A stretch of 7,053 nucleotides of DNA from an uncultured Leuconostoc sp. (GTDB taxonomy: Bacteria; Bacillota; Bacilli; Lactobacillales; Lactobacillaceae): NCBI GenBank assembly GCA_900554745.1, contig USIU01000061.1:1-7053 (forward strand), in the 5' to 3' direction. Made by a program: the position numbers and the translations under genes. Below the pieces are notes generated by a model, which ran no database searches, had not been told where the DNA came from, and saw only the letters and a list, made by a program, of their open reading frames with translations. How positions within the stretch are numbered: position 1 is the stretch's first letter; every line of letters starts with the position of its first letter. This document shows, piece after piece, positions 1 through 5,803 of this stretch.

Positions 1-350
1 GTTTATGGGCCATTGTGTCGGCCGGTACGGTCACGATGGTTTGGTTTGGCGTGAGTCTAGTGGGCTTAGGGTTACCTATTTTCATGCCGGCCGTTTTCGG
101 TCGGGTGGCAGAGGTACAGCCAGCCGGTTCATCGAATTTATCGTCAGCGCTAATGCTGGTTGGCATTAACGTGGCGGTCTTCTTATCACCACAAATTTTA
201 GCCCTCGTGACACCATTAACGGGGCAGACAACCAATAAAGCAAGTTTGTTAGTCGCCACACTGATGATTTTCCTACTGGCAGCGATTCAGTTAGCGCTGT
301 TAAGTCACAAGCGGCCGACGATAAAGCATCATAGGAGGATGGGACTTTGA
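1..350 (+). CDS. MFS-type membrane transporter, C-terminal fragment (5' end outside window)
   Basis: The reading frame is open to the left edge (first whole codon at base 3), so this is the 3' end of a longer gene; the GTG at 15 is an internal valine codon, not a start. About 115 residues are visible. They form three strongly hydrophobic segments separated by short loops: one beginning near VTMVWFGVSLVG, one near SSALMLVGINVAVFL, and one near LLVATLMIFLLAAIQLALL. A basic cytoplasmic tail (SHKRPTIKHHRRMGL) follows. This matches the last helices of a 12-helix major facilitator superfamily permease in the cytoplasmic membrane. Too little is present to name the substrate. The stop overlaps the start of the downstream esterase, so it is probably co-transcribed with the esterase and sugar kinase, which favours a glycoside or sugar over a drug, but that is inference. 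Another polytopic transporter family is possible. Confidence 0.7.
   Translation, partial: LWAIVSAGTVTMVWFGVSLVGLGLPIFMPAVFGRVAEVQPAGSSNLSSALMLVGINVAVFLSPQILALVTPLTGQTTNKASLLVATLMIFLLAAIQLALLSHKRPTIKHHRRMGL
333..349 (+). promoter_or_regulatory. Strong Shine-Dalgarno AGGAGG with TTG start, deciding the esterase start
   Basis: AGGAGG at 333-338 lies 8 bases upstream of TTG at 347-349. The TTG overlaps the TGA stop of the transporter (348-350) in a TTGA junction. No in-frame ATG occurs nearby that would keep the full N-terminal region, so the TTG start is well supported by the perfect ribosome site. The overlap suggests translational coupling of transporter and esterase. Confidence 0.8.
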
Positions 351-1396
351 CACAATTTGACACACAAATCGATCGTACGCAGGGTGTGACGATTAAATTA
401 GTACCAGACACATTAACCGGTGGGGTGTTAGATCCTCAGGCACGTGCAGAATTAGTGGCGGCGCAAGCGCAAGCTGCTCAGCAGCCAACGACAACCTCGC
501 CAGATATTGCCACAATGCGTGCGGCGATGGGATGGCCGGCGGCCAAAGATATTGCGACGCATGATCTCACCGTCGTGGATACGACAACGGCTTACGGGGT
601 GCCATTGCGAACGTATGTGAAGACTAGTTTGGTTGATCAAACATTACCGGTGATTTTCTTTTATCATGGTGGTGGCTTCTTTGGTGGCTCATTGGATAAT
701 GTTGATAAGCCGGCACGCGCGTTAGCTGACTTAGGCGATGTGCGGGTGGTTTCAGTGGATTGGGCCTTAGCACCGGAACATCCTTATCCTGAAGGCTTTT
801 TAGAAGCCTACCAAACGATTACTTGGACGCTTAATCAAAGTGGTTGGCCGATTGATACCACCCGGGTATCTGTGTTGGGAGATTCTGCTGGCGGTGGTTT
901 TGTTTACGGCTTGGGTTTGCTCGATCGGGCGTTAGGGGTTAATGCGATCACCAAGATGATAGCTTTTTATCCAGTGACCTATCAAGCACACGATCCGCGG
1001 TTGACTGCGTGGCTGAGTGATGTGCGGCGCTATCCGATTGCTGAAGCTGACCAGGCACTGTTATTGCCCTATTTACAAGGATTTTTTGGTGGCGCGGGTT
1101 TGATTGACCAAATTTATATTCGGCAAAGTGACGCCACGAGTATTTACTTGTCACCGCTATTAGCGGATACTGCGGCGTTGGCACAATTACCGCCGTCACT
1201 GACGGTGATTGGCGAGTATGATCCCTTACGTTTTCAAGGGGAAGCGTTTATCCAAAAGGTACGCACCAGTGGTGGTCAAGCCGATTACCTACGCTACAAC
1301 GGGATGACCCATGCGTTTATGGACAAAGTCGGAGACTTTGCCCAGGCCGAGAATGCGTTGCGTGAAGCAGTCGCATTTGCTGTGAAAAAGGAGTGA
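347..1396 (+). CDS. Alpha/beta-hydrolase fold-3 esterase (hormone-sensitive-lipase family)
   Basis: The 349-residue protein is a typical HSL-family (abhydrolase_3) carboxylesterase. Visible motifs in order: an N-terminal cap region (about 1-95); the oxyanion-hole HGGG at 107-110 followed by FFGGS; the nucleophile elbow GDSAGG at 178-183 with Ser180; the acid in GEYDPLR (Asp292); and the base in MTHAF (His322). The triad is complete, and the length suits the family. There is no signal peptide, so it should act in the cytoplasm on short-chain acyl esters. Its neighbours are a transporter (overlapping) and a ROK kinase (4 bases on), so it may deacylate an imported glycoside or related metabolite; that role is inferred. 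The start is the rare TTG with a perfect AGGAGG. The family is certain; the substrate is unknown, and acetyl-sugar, phenolic ester and general detoxifying esterase all remain possible. Confidence 0.92.
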   Translation: MTQFDTQIDRTQGVTIKLVPDTLTGGVLDPQARAELVAAQAQAAQQPTTTSPDIATMRAAMGWPAAKDIATHDLTVVDTTTAYGVPLRTYVKTSLVDQTLPVIFFYHGGGFFGGSLDNVDKPARALADLGDVRVVSVDWALAPEHPYPEGFLEAYQTITWTLNQSGWPIDTTRVSVLGDSAGGGFVYGLGLLDRALGVNAITKMIAFYPVTYQAHDPRLTAWLSDVRRYPIAEADQALLLPYLQGFFGGAGLIDQIYIRQSDATSIYLSPLLADTAALAQLPPSLTVIGEYDPLRFQGEAFIQKVRTSGGQADYLRYNGMTHAFMDKVGDFAQAENALREAVAFAVKKE

Positions 1397-1400
1397 TTGG

Positions 1401-2306
1401 ATGACGCACAATTATCTCGCCATTGATATTGGTGGCACGAACTTAAAATATGGGCTGGTCAATCGCGCCGGTACGTTGATTGAAAAACATAGCACACCGA
1501 CAGTGACGACGGATTTGCCCGCCTTTATGGCACAACTGACGGCTATTATCACACAGTTTCAAGACCAAATTAAAGGGGTTGGCATTTCGGTACCAGGTAA
1601 GGTGGTTCATCAGGATGAAACCATTTATGGTGGTGGAGCCTTACAGTTTTTGGACCAAGTCAATTTACCTGCGGCCTTGCAATTAGCCGTGCCGGTCAGT
1701 GTTGAAAACGACGGGAAAGCGGCAGCGTTGGCGGAACTATGGCTGGGTAACTTGAAAGGTGTCCAAAATGGGGCCGCTGTGGTATTAGGCACGGGTGTTG
1801 GTGGCGGATTGATTTTAAATGGGCAGTTGTATGCGGGCAGTCATTTTCAAGCCGGGGAATTGAGTTTTATGGCGTTAGATACTGATTTGTCAGATCTCAA
1901 CCATTGGATGGGGAGTCAGGGGAGTGCAGTCTGGATGATTGAACGTGTTGCCACCGCCCTTGGTTTGCCGGACTCGCATGATGGTTACGCCGTTTTTGAG
2001 GCCATCAACCAAGGTGATCGGCGCGCATTACCGCAATTTTTGGCCTATACACAAACTATCGCGCATCTGATTTATAATTTACAAACGGTGATTGACGTCG
2101 AACGGGTGGTAATTGGTGGTGGCATCAGCGCGCAACCCATTGTTGCTGACCAGATTCAAACCGCTTATCGGGCGTTATTAGCGCAAAATGCGGTGATTAC
2201 CAATGTGCTCACGCCGATCCCAATTTTATCGAGCCGGTTTGGCAATGATGCTAATTTGTATGGGGCAATCTATCATTTGTTGATGACGATTAATCAAGAA
2301 GTTTAG
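1401..2306 (+). CDS. ROK-family sugar kinase, zinc-motif-less, possibly beta-glucoside kinase (BglK-like)
   Basis: The 301-residue cytoplasmic protein has the ROK/ASKHA fold signatures. The N-terminal phosphate loop is DIGGTNLKYG (9-18). VEND at 101-104 has Asp104 in the catalytic-base position. LGTGVGGG (129-136) is the second phosphate-binding loop, and VIGGGIS (237-243) is the adenosine-side motif. The segment FQAGELSFM (149-157) sits where classical ROK kinases have HxGxGE followed by CxCGxxGCxE, but no cysteine follows, so the structural zinc site is missing. From memory, this zinc-less arrangement with an AGE-F/L-x-M segment and a GNDAxLxGAxYH C-terminus (281-292 here) resembles beta-glucoside kinases. 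Such enzymes phosphorylate beta-glucosides at the 6-OH with ATP, which fits the GH1 phospho-glucosidase gene immediately downstream. Glucokinase, fructokinase or N-acetylmannosamine kinase are alternatives. AAAAGGAG (1386-1393) lies 7 bases before the ATG, inside the esterase end, indicating a shared operon. The length is normal and there is no helix-turn-helix, so it is a kinase and not a ROK repressor. Confidence 0.88.
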   Translation: MTHNYLAIDIGGTNLKYGLVNRAGTLIEKHSTPTVTTDLPAFMAQLTAIITQFQDQIKGVGISVPGKVVHQDETIYGGGALQFLDQVNLPAALQLAVPVSVENDGKAAALAELWLGNLKGVQNGAAVVLGTGVGGGLILNGQLYAGSHFQAGELSFMALDTDLSDLNHWMGSQGSAVWMIERVATALGLPDSHDGYAVFEAINQGDRRALPQFLAYTQTIAHLIYNLQTVIDVERVVIGGGISAQPIVADQIQTAYRALLAQNAVITNVLTPIPILSSRFGNDANLYGAIYHLLMTINQEV

Positions 2307-2333
2307 GTTCACAAAATGTCCGAAATTTTGACC
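2306..2333 (+). repeat. Short AT-rich inverted repeat after the ROK kinase stop
   Basis: CAAAAT (2312-2317) and ATTTTG (2325-2330) form a perfect 6-base stem with a 7-base loop. GGT (2306-2308) and ACC (2331-2333) could extend it across a 3-base bulge. There is no following T run and the stem is AT-rich, so it is a poor rho-independent terminator; it may be an operator, a weak attenuator or chance. TTGACC (2328-2333) within its right arm resembles a -35 box. Confidence 0.35.
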
Positions 2334-2369
2334 AAAAAGCGGATTTTCTAAAAAGAAAGCGGTTACAAT
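2328..2369 (+). promoter_or_regulatory. Probable promoter of the GH1 gene (elements not resolved)
   Basis: TTGACC (2328-2333) is a good -35 candidate and TACAAT (2364-2369) a good -10 candidate, but they are 30 bases apart, too far to work together. TTGACC could pair with TAAAAA (2349-2354, 15-base spacer). TACAAT could instead act with a weak -35 near 2340-2346. In either case the cre overlaps the -10 or the start-site region. The 93-base gap, in an otherwise tightly packed block, supports a separate internal promoter. Read-through from the ROK gene is also possible. Confidence 0.45.
2354..2367 (+). promoter_or_regulatory. Catabolite-responsive element (cre, CcpA site) upstream of GH1
   Basis: The 14-mer AGAAAGCGGTTACA matches the Gram-positive cre consensus TGWAANCGNTNWCA at every fixed position except the first (A instead of T). 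It lies 32 bases before the GH1 start codon and overlaps the best -10 candidate, TACAAT (2364-2369). In this position CcpA binding would repress initiation, as expected for a glucosidase gene under glucose repression. The consensus is established knowledge; occupancy is inferred. Confidence 0.75.
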
Positions 2370-2399
2370 TAAACTGTTAGGACAAAAGGAGCCAATGAC

Positions 2400-3881
2400 A
2401 TGTCAAAAAAAGGATTACAATTACCAGAAGATTTTCTATGGGGTGGTGCGATTGCTGCGCATCAAGCCGAAGGGTATTGGGACGCAGATGGCAAGGGCGT
2501 TTCGATTGCGGATGTGTTAACGGCTGGTTCGCATGAGCAACCCCGTGAAATTACTGACGGCGTGGTGTCAGGGAAAAATTATCCCAATCATCACGGGATT
2601 TATTTTTATAAGACATACAAGGAAGATTTAGCCTTAATGGCCGAAATGGGCTTTAAAGCCTTTCGGACATCGATTGCCTGGACACGGATTTTCCCTAATG
2701 GCGATGATGCTGAACCTAATGAAGCAGGGTTGGCTTTCTACGATGACTTGTTTGACACAATGCATGCCCTTGGCATTGAGCCAGTTATCACGTTACAACA
2801 CTTTGAGATGCCTTATCATTTGGTGACGGCCTATGGTGGTTGGGAAAATCGGCAAGTGATTGATTACTTTGAAAAATATGTGCGGGTCGTGTTTGAGCGT
2901 TACAAAGACAAGGTGACGTACTGGATCACGCATAACGAAATCTCCAATCAGGCTAATCAAGCGGAAAAAAGTAGTCTATCAGAATTTCTTGTTTGGACAA
3001 ATTCTGGTTTGAAGTTCACCCCAGAAATGACCGTTGATCAACGGCAAGCAGCCATGTATCAAGCAGCCCATAACGAGTTGGTTGCCAGTGCCCGTGCGGT
3101 ACGTATCGGGCATGACATCAATCCAAACTTTAAAATTGGCGCAATGTTAAATGTTGGGACGCTTTATCCCGCCTCAACAAAACCGGCGGATCAATTGGCG
3201 GTACAAAAGGCCAGACAGCAACGAGACTGGTTTCGTGATGTGCATATTCGTGGGGCTTACCCGCATGAATTGGAACAATTATTTGCCCGCACGGGTTGGC
3301 GGGCTGATGTGACGGCACAAGATTTTGAAGATTTAGCAGCTGGCACGGTGGATTATTTGAGTATTTCTTACTATGCGTCTTCGGTAATTCAAGCTAAAAC
3401 TGACGCCGACGCCGAATTAGACGCACCTACCCAATGGGAAACGGTGCCCAATACGCAAATTAAAGCTAGTGATTGGGGGTGGGCAATTGATCCGCAAGGC
3501 TTACGTTATGCACTCAATGAAATTAACGACCTTTATCCAGACTTACCCATTATGATTGTTGAAAATGGGTTTGGGGCGTATGACCAACTTGATACAACTA
3601 GTGATGAACCCACTGTGCATGACGATTATCGCATCGCTTATTTAGGGGCGCACATTGCCGAAGTTGAAAAAGCCGTGGTGAACGATGGCATTCCCGTCAT
3701 CGGATACTTGTCTTGGGGACCGATTGATATTGTATCTGCTGGTACCGGCGAAATGAAGAAGCGTTACGGCTATATTTACGTTGATTTAGATGACTTTGGC
3801 GAAGGCAGCGCCAAACGCTACAAAAAAGATAGTTTCCATTGGTATCAACAAGTCATTGCTAGTCGAGGTGAGGTATTATAA
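2400..3881 (+). CDS. GH1 6-phospho-beta-glucosidase
   Basis: The 493-residue cytoplasmic protein spans the whole glycoside hydrolase family 1 barrel. The N-terminal FLWGGAIAAHQAEG (12-25) is the GH1 substrate-subsite signature (Gln22 contacts the sugar). TLQHFEMP (131-138) carries the conserved His134. The acid/base is Glu180 in THNE (177-180), where TFNE is more usual. The nucleophile is Glu388 in VENG (387-390). The C-terminal loop has GEMKKRYG (450-457) instead of the WE-containing loop of ordinary beta-glucosidases, and its Lys454 and Tyr456 align with phosphate-binding residues of 6-phospho-glucosidases. It should hydrolyse 6-phospho-beta-glucosides such as cellobiose-, gentiobiose- or aryl-glucoside-6-phosphate to glucose-6-phosphate plus glucose or aglycone. 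The start ATG follows AAGGAG (2386-2391) by 8 bases; an ATG at 2395 is out of frame. A cre upstream implies CcpA repression, and a terminator follows. No PTS gene is visible, but the neighbouring ROK kinase could supply the phosphorylated substrate. Confidence 0.93.
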   Translation: MSKKGLQLPEDFLWGGAIAAHQAEGYWDADGKGVSIADVLTAGSHEQPREITDGVVSGKNYPNHHGIYFYKTYKEDLALMAEMGFKAFRTSIAWTRIFPNGDDAEPNEAGLAFYDDLFDTMHALGIEPVITLQHFEMPYHLVTAYGGWENRQVIDYFEKYVRVVFERYKDKVTYWITHNEISNQANQAEKSSLSEFLVWTNSGLKFTPEMTVDQRQAAMYQAAHNELVASARAVRIGHDINPNFKIGAMLNVGTLYPASTKPADQLAVQKARQQRDWFRDVHIRGAYPHELEQLFARTGWRADVTAQDFEDLAAGTVDYLSISYYASSVIQAKTDADAELDAPTQWETVPNTQIKASDWGWAIDPQGLRYALNEINDLYPDLPIMIVENGFGAYDQLDTTSDEPTVHDDYRIAYLGAHIAEVEKAVVNDGIPVIGYLSWGPIDIVSAGTGEMKKRYGYIYVDLDDFGEGSAKRYKKDSFHWYQQVIASRGEVL

Positions 3882-3892
3882 ACAGTCGCAAC

Positions 3893-3928
3893 AAGCGTTT
3901 GGCCCACAAATGGGACAGCGCTTTTTTT
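3893..3928 (+). terminator. Rho-independent terminator after GH1
   Basis: AAGCG (3893-3897) pairs with CGCTT (3919-3923), and inside it CCCA (3903-3906) pairs with TGGG (3911-3914) around a CAAA loop. The stem is interrupted by a small internal loop. It runs directly into seven T (3922-3928). It sits 11 bases past the GH1 stop and just before the marR promoter, separating the two transcription units. Confidence 0.8.
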
Positions 3929-3935
3929 ATTTGAC

Positions 3936-3963
3936 TTGCAAATTATATCGTATGCGATATAAT
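3936..3963 (+). promoter_or_regulatory. Promoter of the marR-reductase operon
   Basis: A perfect -10 TATAAT (3958-3963) is preceded by TTGCAA (3936-3941), a 4/6 match to the -35 consensus, with a 16-base spacer. TTGACT at 3931-3936 is a better -35 by itself but would leave 21 bases. The -10 lies wholly within the right arm of the palindrome at 3941-3964, so a bound repressor would block RNA polymerase. The start codon follows at 3992. Confidence 0.7.
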
Positions 3964-3964
3964 T
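3941..3964. promoter_or_regulatory. 24-base palindromic operator, probable MarR autoregulatory site
   Basis: AATTATATCG (3941-3950) and CGATATAATT (3955-3964) are perfect 10-base inverted arms around TATG; with the central AT the palindrome is 22/24 symmetric. It is positioned over the -35/-10 spacer and the -10 box of the marR promoter, 28 bases before the start codon. MarR dimers bind palindromes of about this size and usually repress their own genes, so this is the expected operator. No second good copy was found in the window. It lacks a T run and sits at the promoter, so it is not a terminator. Confidence 0.82.
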
Positions 3965-3991
3965 ACAAGAAAGAAAGGAGCGATAACAACG

Positions 3992-4447
3992 ATGACCCCA
4001 GCGGACTATCTTTATGATGAACTCTGTTTATCAGTGTATAACACGAACCGATATTTTCACCGACTTTATAGTCGGGTCTTAGAACCCTATGATTTGTCAT
4101 ACTTGCAATACATGAGTCTTTTGATTATTCATCAACAAGGGCCATTGACATTAATGGCAATCGGGGCGGCGCTGGATTTATCGAGTAACACGCTCACACC
4201 GGTGATTGATAAGTTGGTCAAGAAGTCATGGTTGCAAAAAACGCCTAGCCCAACTGATAAACGGGCCAAAGTCTTGTCGATGCCAGATGACAAGCAACCT
4301 TTATTTGCACAAATACTAACCGAGGTTGATGCCGTTCGCGATGATTTACTGGCGCGTAGTGGGCGACCATTGGAAGACGTCCTTCGTGAGAATCAAGCGT
4401 TGAATGCCATTTTACAAACGATGTTAACAGAAGAGAAAGCAGGATAA
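3992..4447 (+). CDS. MarR-family regulator, OhrR-like one-cysteine redox sensor
   Basis: The 151-residue protein has the MarR winged helix: helix-turn-helix around LTLMAIGAALDLSSNTLTP (52-70), recognition helix about 64-80, and wing about 84-96 containing the TDKR segment. The only cysteine, Cys12 in DELCLSVY, lines up with the peroxidatic Cys15 of Bacillus OhrR. Tyr26 and Tyr37 fall where OhrR has the two tyrosines that hydrogen-bond that thiolate, and YLQYMSLL (37-44) matches the OhrR pattern YPQYLALL; the OhrR comparison is from memory. This supports a one-Cys thiol-oxidation sensor (OhrR/MgrA/SarZ group) that releases DNA on reaction with hydroperoxide, hypochlorite or an electrophile. 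The inducer is unknown, and no ohr peroxidase gene is adjacent. AAAGGAG (3974-3980) is 11 bases before the ATG, slightly long. The gene leads an operon with two oxidoreductases and probably represses it through the palindrome upstream. Confidence 0.9.
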   Translation: MTPADYLYDELCLSVYNTNRYFHRLYSRVLEPYDLSYLQYMSLLIIHQQGPLTLMAIGAALDLSSNTLTPVIDKLVKKSWLQKTPSPTDKRAKVLSMPDDKQPLFAQILTEVDAVRDDLLARSGRPLEDVLRENQALNAILQTMLTEEKAG

Positions 4448-4449
4448 TC

Positions 4450-5787
4450 ATGTACGATATTATTTTCATTGGTAGTGGCCATGCGGCCTGGCACGGTGCG
4501 CAAACATTGGCGCGCGCCGGTAAGAAAGTGGCCTTGGTCGAAGCCAATAAAGTGGCCGGAACTTGCACGAACTTTGGCTGCAACGCCAAAATCTTGTTAG
4601 ATGGTCCTGCAGAAATGATGCACCATTTGCACCACTATCACGGGATTGGGATTAACGATACACCTGATATTATTTGGCCAGAATTGATGGCTTACAAGCA
4701 TCAAGTGATTGATCCATTATCGGATGGCTTGGCCAAGATGTTGTCGGTTGATGGGATTGATATTATTGCCGGTCATGCGCAATTCATTGATGCGCAAACG
4801 ATTACGGTTGGGGATGTCCAATATCAGGCTGATCAGTTTGTCATCGCCACTGGGCAACGCCCAGCTAAGCTACCAATTACAGGCGCTGAACTCACGCACG
4901 ACAGTACGGATTTCTTGGATTTGCCAGAAATGCCAAAGTCAATGGTCTTTATTGGCGCAGGTTACATCGCCATGGAATTTGCGTCAATTGCTCATGCAGC
5001 GGGGAGTCAAGTGACGTTGATTGAATATGGTGACCGGGCGTTAAATGGCTTTGACGCCGACTATGCCCAACAAGTTGTGGCCGATATGTCCGCTAAGGGC
5101 ATTGCGTTTGCGTTTGGCCAAGCGGTGACGCGTGTCACGGCATTAGATAACGGCCAGTATGCTGTTGAAACAGCGCAAGGGCAACGTATTGAAGCCGATT
5201 ATGTGATGGACACCACGGGCCGGGTAGCTAATATTGATGGCCTCGGCTTAGATACGGTTGGGGTGGCCTATGACCGTCAAGGGGTCTTGGTCAATGATCA
5301 CTTGCAAACGAACGTGCCAAACATTTACGCCAGTGGGGATGTGATTTCAAAGCCAATCGCGCGTTTGACACCAACCGCAACGTTTGAATCGCATTACATC
5401 GCCCGCGTGCTCTTGGGTGATTCGGCGCCGATTGCCTATCCTGTTGTGCCAACCGTGGCCTTTACTTTGCCCCGTGTTGCGCAAGTCGGCGTGACGACTG
5501 AGGCAGCAGCGCAACGCGACGACTTGCAGGTCATCGAGATACCTTATGGGCAAGTGATGCGTTTCCAGACGTTAAATGACGTCCACGCCGCCATTAAAAT
5601 TGTGTTGAATCAAGAAAAGCAATTGGTCGGGGCGGCCTTAATTGGTGACTTTGCTCCCGAAGTGGTGAACGCTTTGGTGCCAGTGATTAACAAACACGAC
5701 ACGAGTGCCGACATTAAAGACCAAATTTTTGCTTTCCCAACACATACTGGGGTTGTTTTGCCAATGATTGCCAACTATTTGGCCTAA
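4450..5787 (+). CDS. FAD-dependent pyridine nucleotide-disulfide oxidoreductase, atypical
   Basis: The 445-residue soluble flavoprotein has class I disulfide reductase architecture. The N-terminal FAD dinucleotide fold has GSGHAA (8-13) and acidic Glu31. The redox centre is CTNFGC (39-44, a CX4C pair). The NAD(P) fold has GAGYIAMEF (169-177), and Glu192 at the end of its second strand favours NADH over NADPH. The second FAD motif is NIYASGDV (291-298). A C-terminal dimerisation domain runs from about 330 to 445. Two departures stand out: the motif after the second Cys is NAK instead of IPSK, one residue shorter, and the C-terminal HPTxxE His-Glu pair of lipoamide and glutathione reductases is replaced by FPTHTG (429-434). 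It is therefore probably neither a true lipoamide dehydrogenase nor glutathione reductase; the disulfide, quinone or metal substrate is unknown. It begins 2 bases after the marR stop, with a weak AGGA (4441-4444) site, which suggests translational coupling and co-regulation by the thiol sensor. Confidence 0.9.
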   Translation: MYDIIFIGSGHAAWHGAQTLARAGKKVALVEANKVAGTCTNFGCNAKILLDGPAEMMHHLHHYHGIGINDTPDIIWPELMAYKHQVIDPLSDGLAKMLSVDGIDIIAGHAQFIDAQTITVGDVQYQADQFVIATGQRPAKLPITGAELTHDSTDFLDLPEMPKSMVFIGAGYIAMEFASIAHAAGSQVTLIEYGDRALNGFDADYAQQVVADMSAKGIAFAFGQAVTRVTALDNGQYAVETAQGQRIEADYVMDTTGRVANIDGLGLDTVGVAYDRQGVLVNDHLQTNVPNIYASGDVISKPIARLTPTATFESHYIARVLLGDSAPIAYPVVPTVAFTLPRVAQVGVTTEAAAQRDDLQVIEIPYGQVMRFQTLNDVHAAIKIVLNQEKQLVGAALIGDFAPEVVNALVPVINKHDTSADIKDQIFAFPTHTGVVLPMIANYLA

Positions 5788-5803
5788 AAGGAGATTAGTG
5801 ATG
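5787..5803 (+). promoter_or_regulatory. Ribosome site AAAGGAG deciding the ATG start of the MDR reductase
   Basis: AAAGGAG (5787-5793), beginning at the last base of the previous stop codon, lies 7 bases before ATG 5801. The same frame is open upstream to a TTG at 5768, but that codon lies inside the previous gene without a ribosome site, and the protein from ATG 5801 begins MKAAV as usual for the family. Confidence 0.85.

Noticed and set aside
2312..2330. Hairpin after the ROK kinase as a rho-independent terminator
   Set aside because: The stem is only 6 AT-rich pairs and no T run follows; kept only as a low-confidence inverted repeat.
2395..2397. ATG five bases before the GH1 start
   Set aside because: It is out of frame with GH1 and only 3 bases from the ribosome site, whereas ATG 2400 has 8-base spacing.
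3790..4017. Plus-strand frame of 75 codons bridging the GH1 end and the marR start
   Set aside because: It crosses a terminator and a promoter/operator and overlaps two real genes out of frame, with no recognisable product.
4444..4464. Possible second copy of the MarR palindrome at the start of the disulfide reductase (CGATATTATT resembles the half-site CGATATAATT)
   Set aside because: Only one arm is similar; the left arm does not mirror it well, and the bases are explained by the codons for MYDII.
4245..4589. Minus-strand open frame of 114 codons across the marR / disulfide reductase junction
   Set aside because: It is antisense to two conserved coding regions and shows no recognisable family.
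5768..5800. Upstream in-frame TTG that would extend the MDR reductase by 11 residues
   Set aside because: It lies within the end of the previous gene without a ribosome site, while ATG 5801 has AAAGGAG at 7 bases and gives the usual MKAAV family N-terminus.
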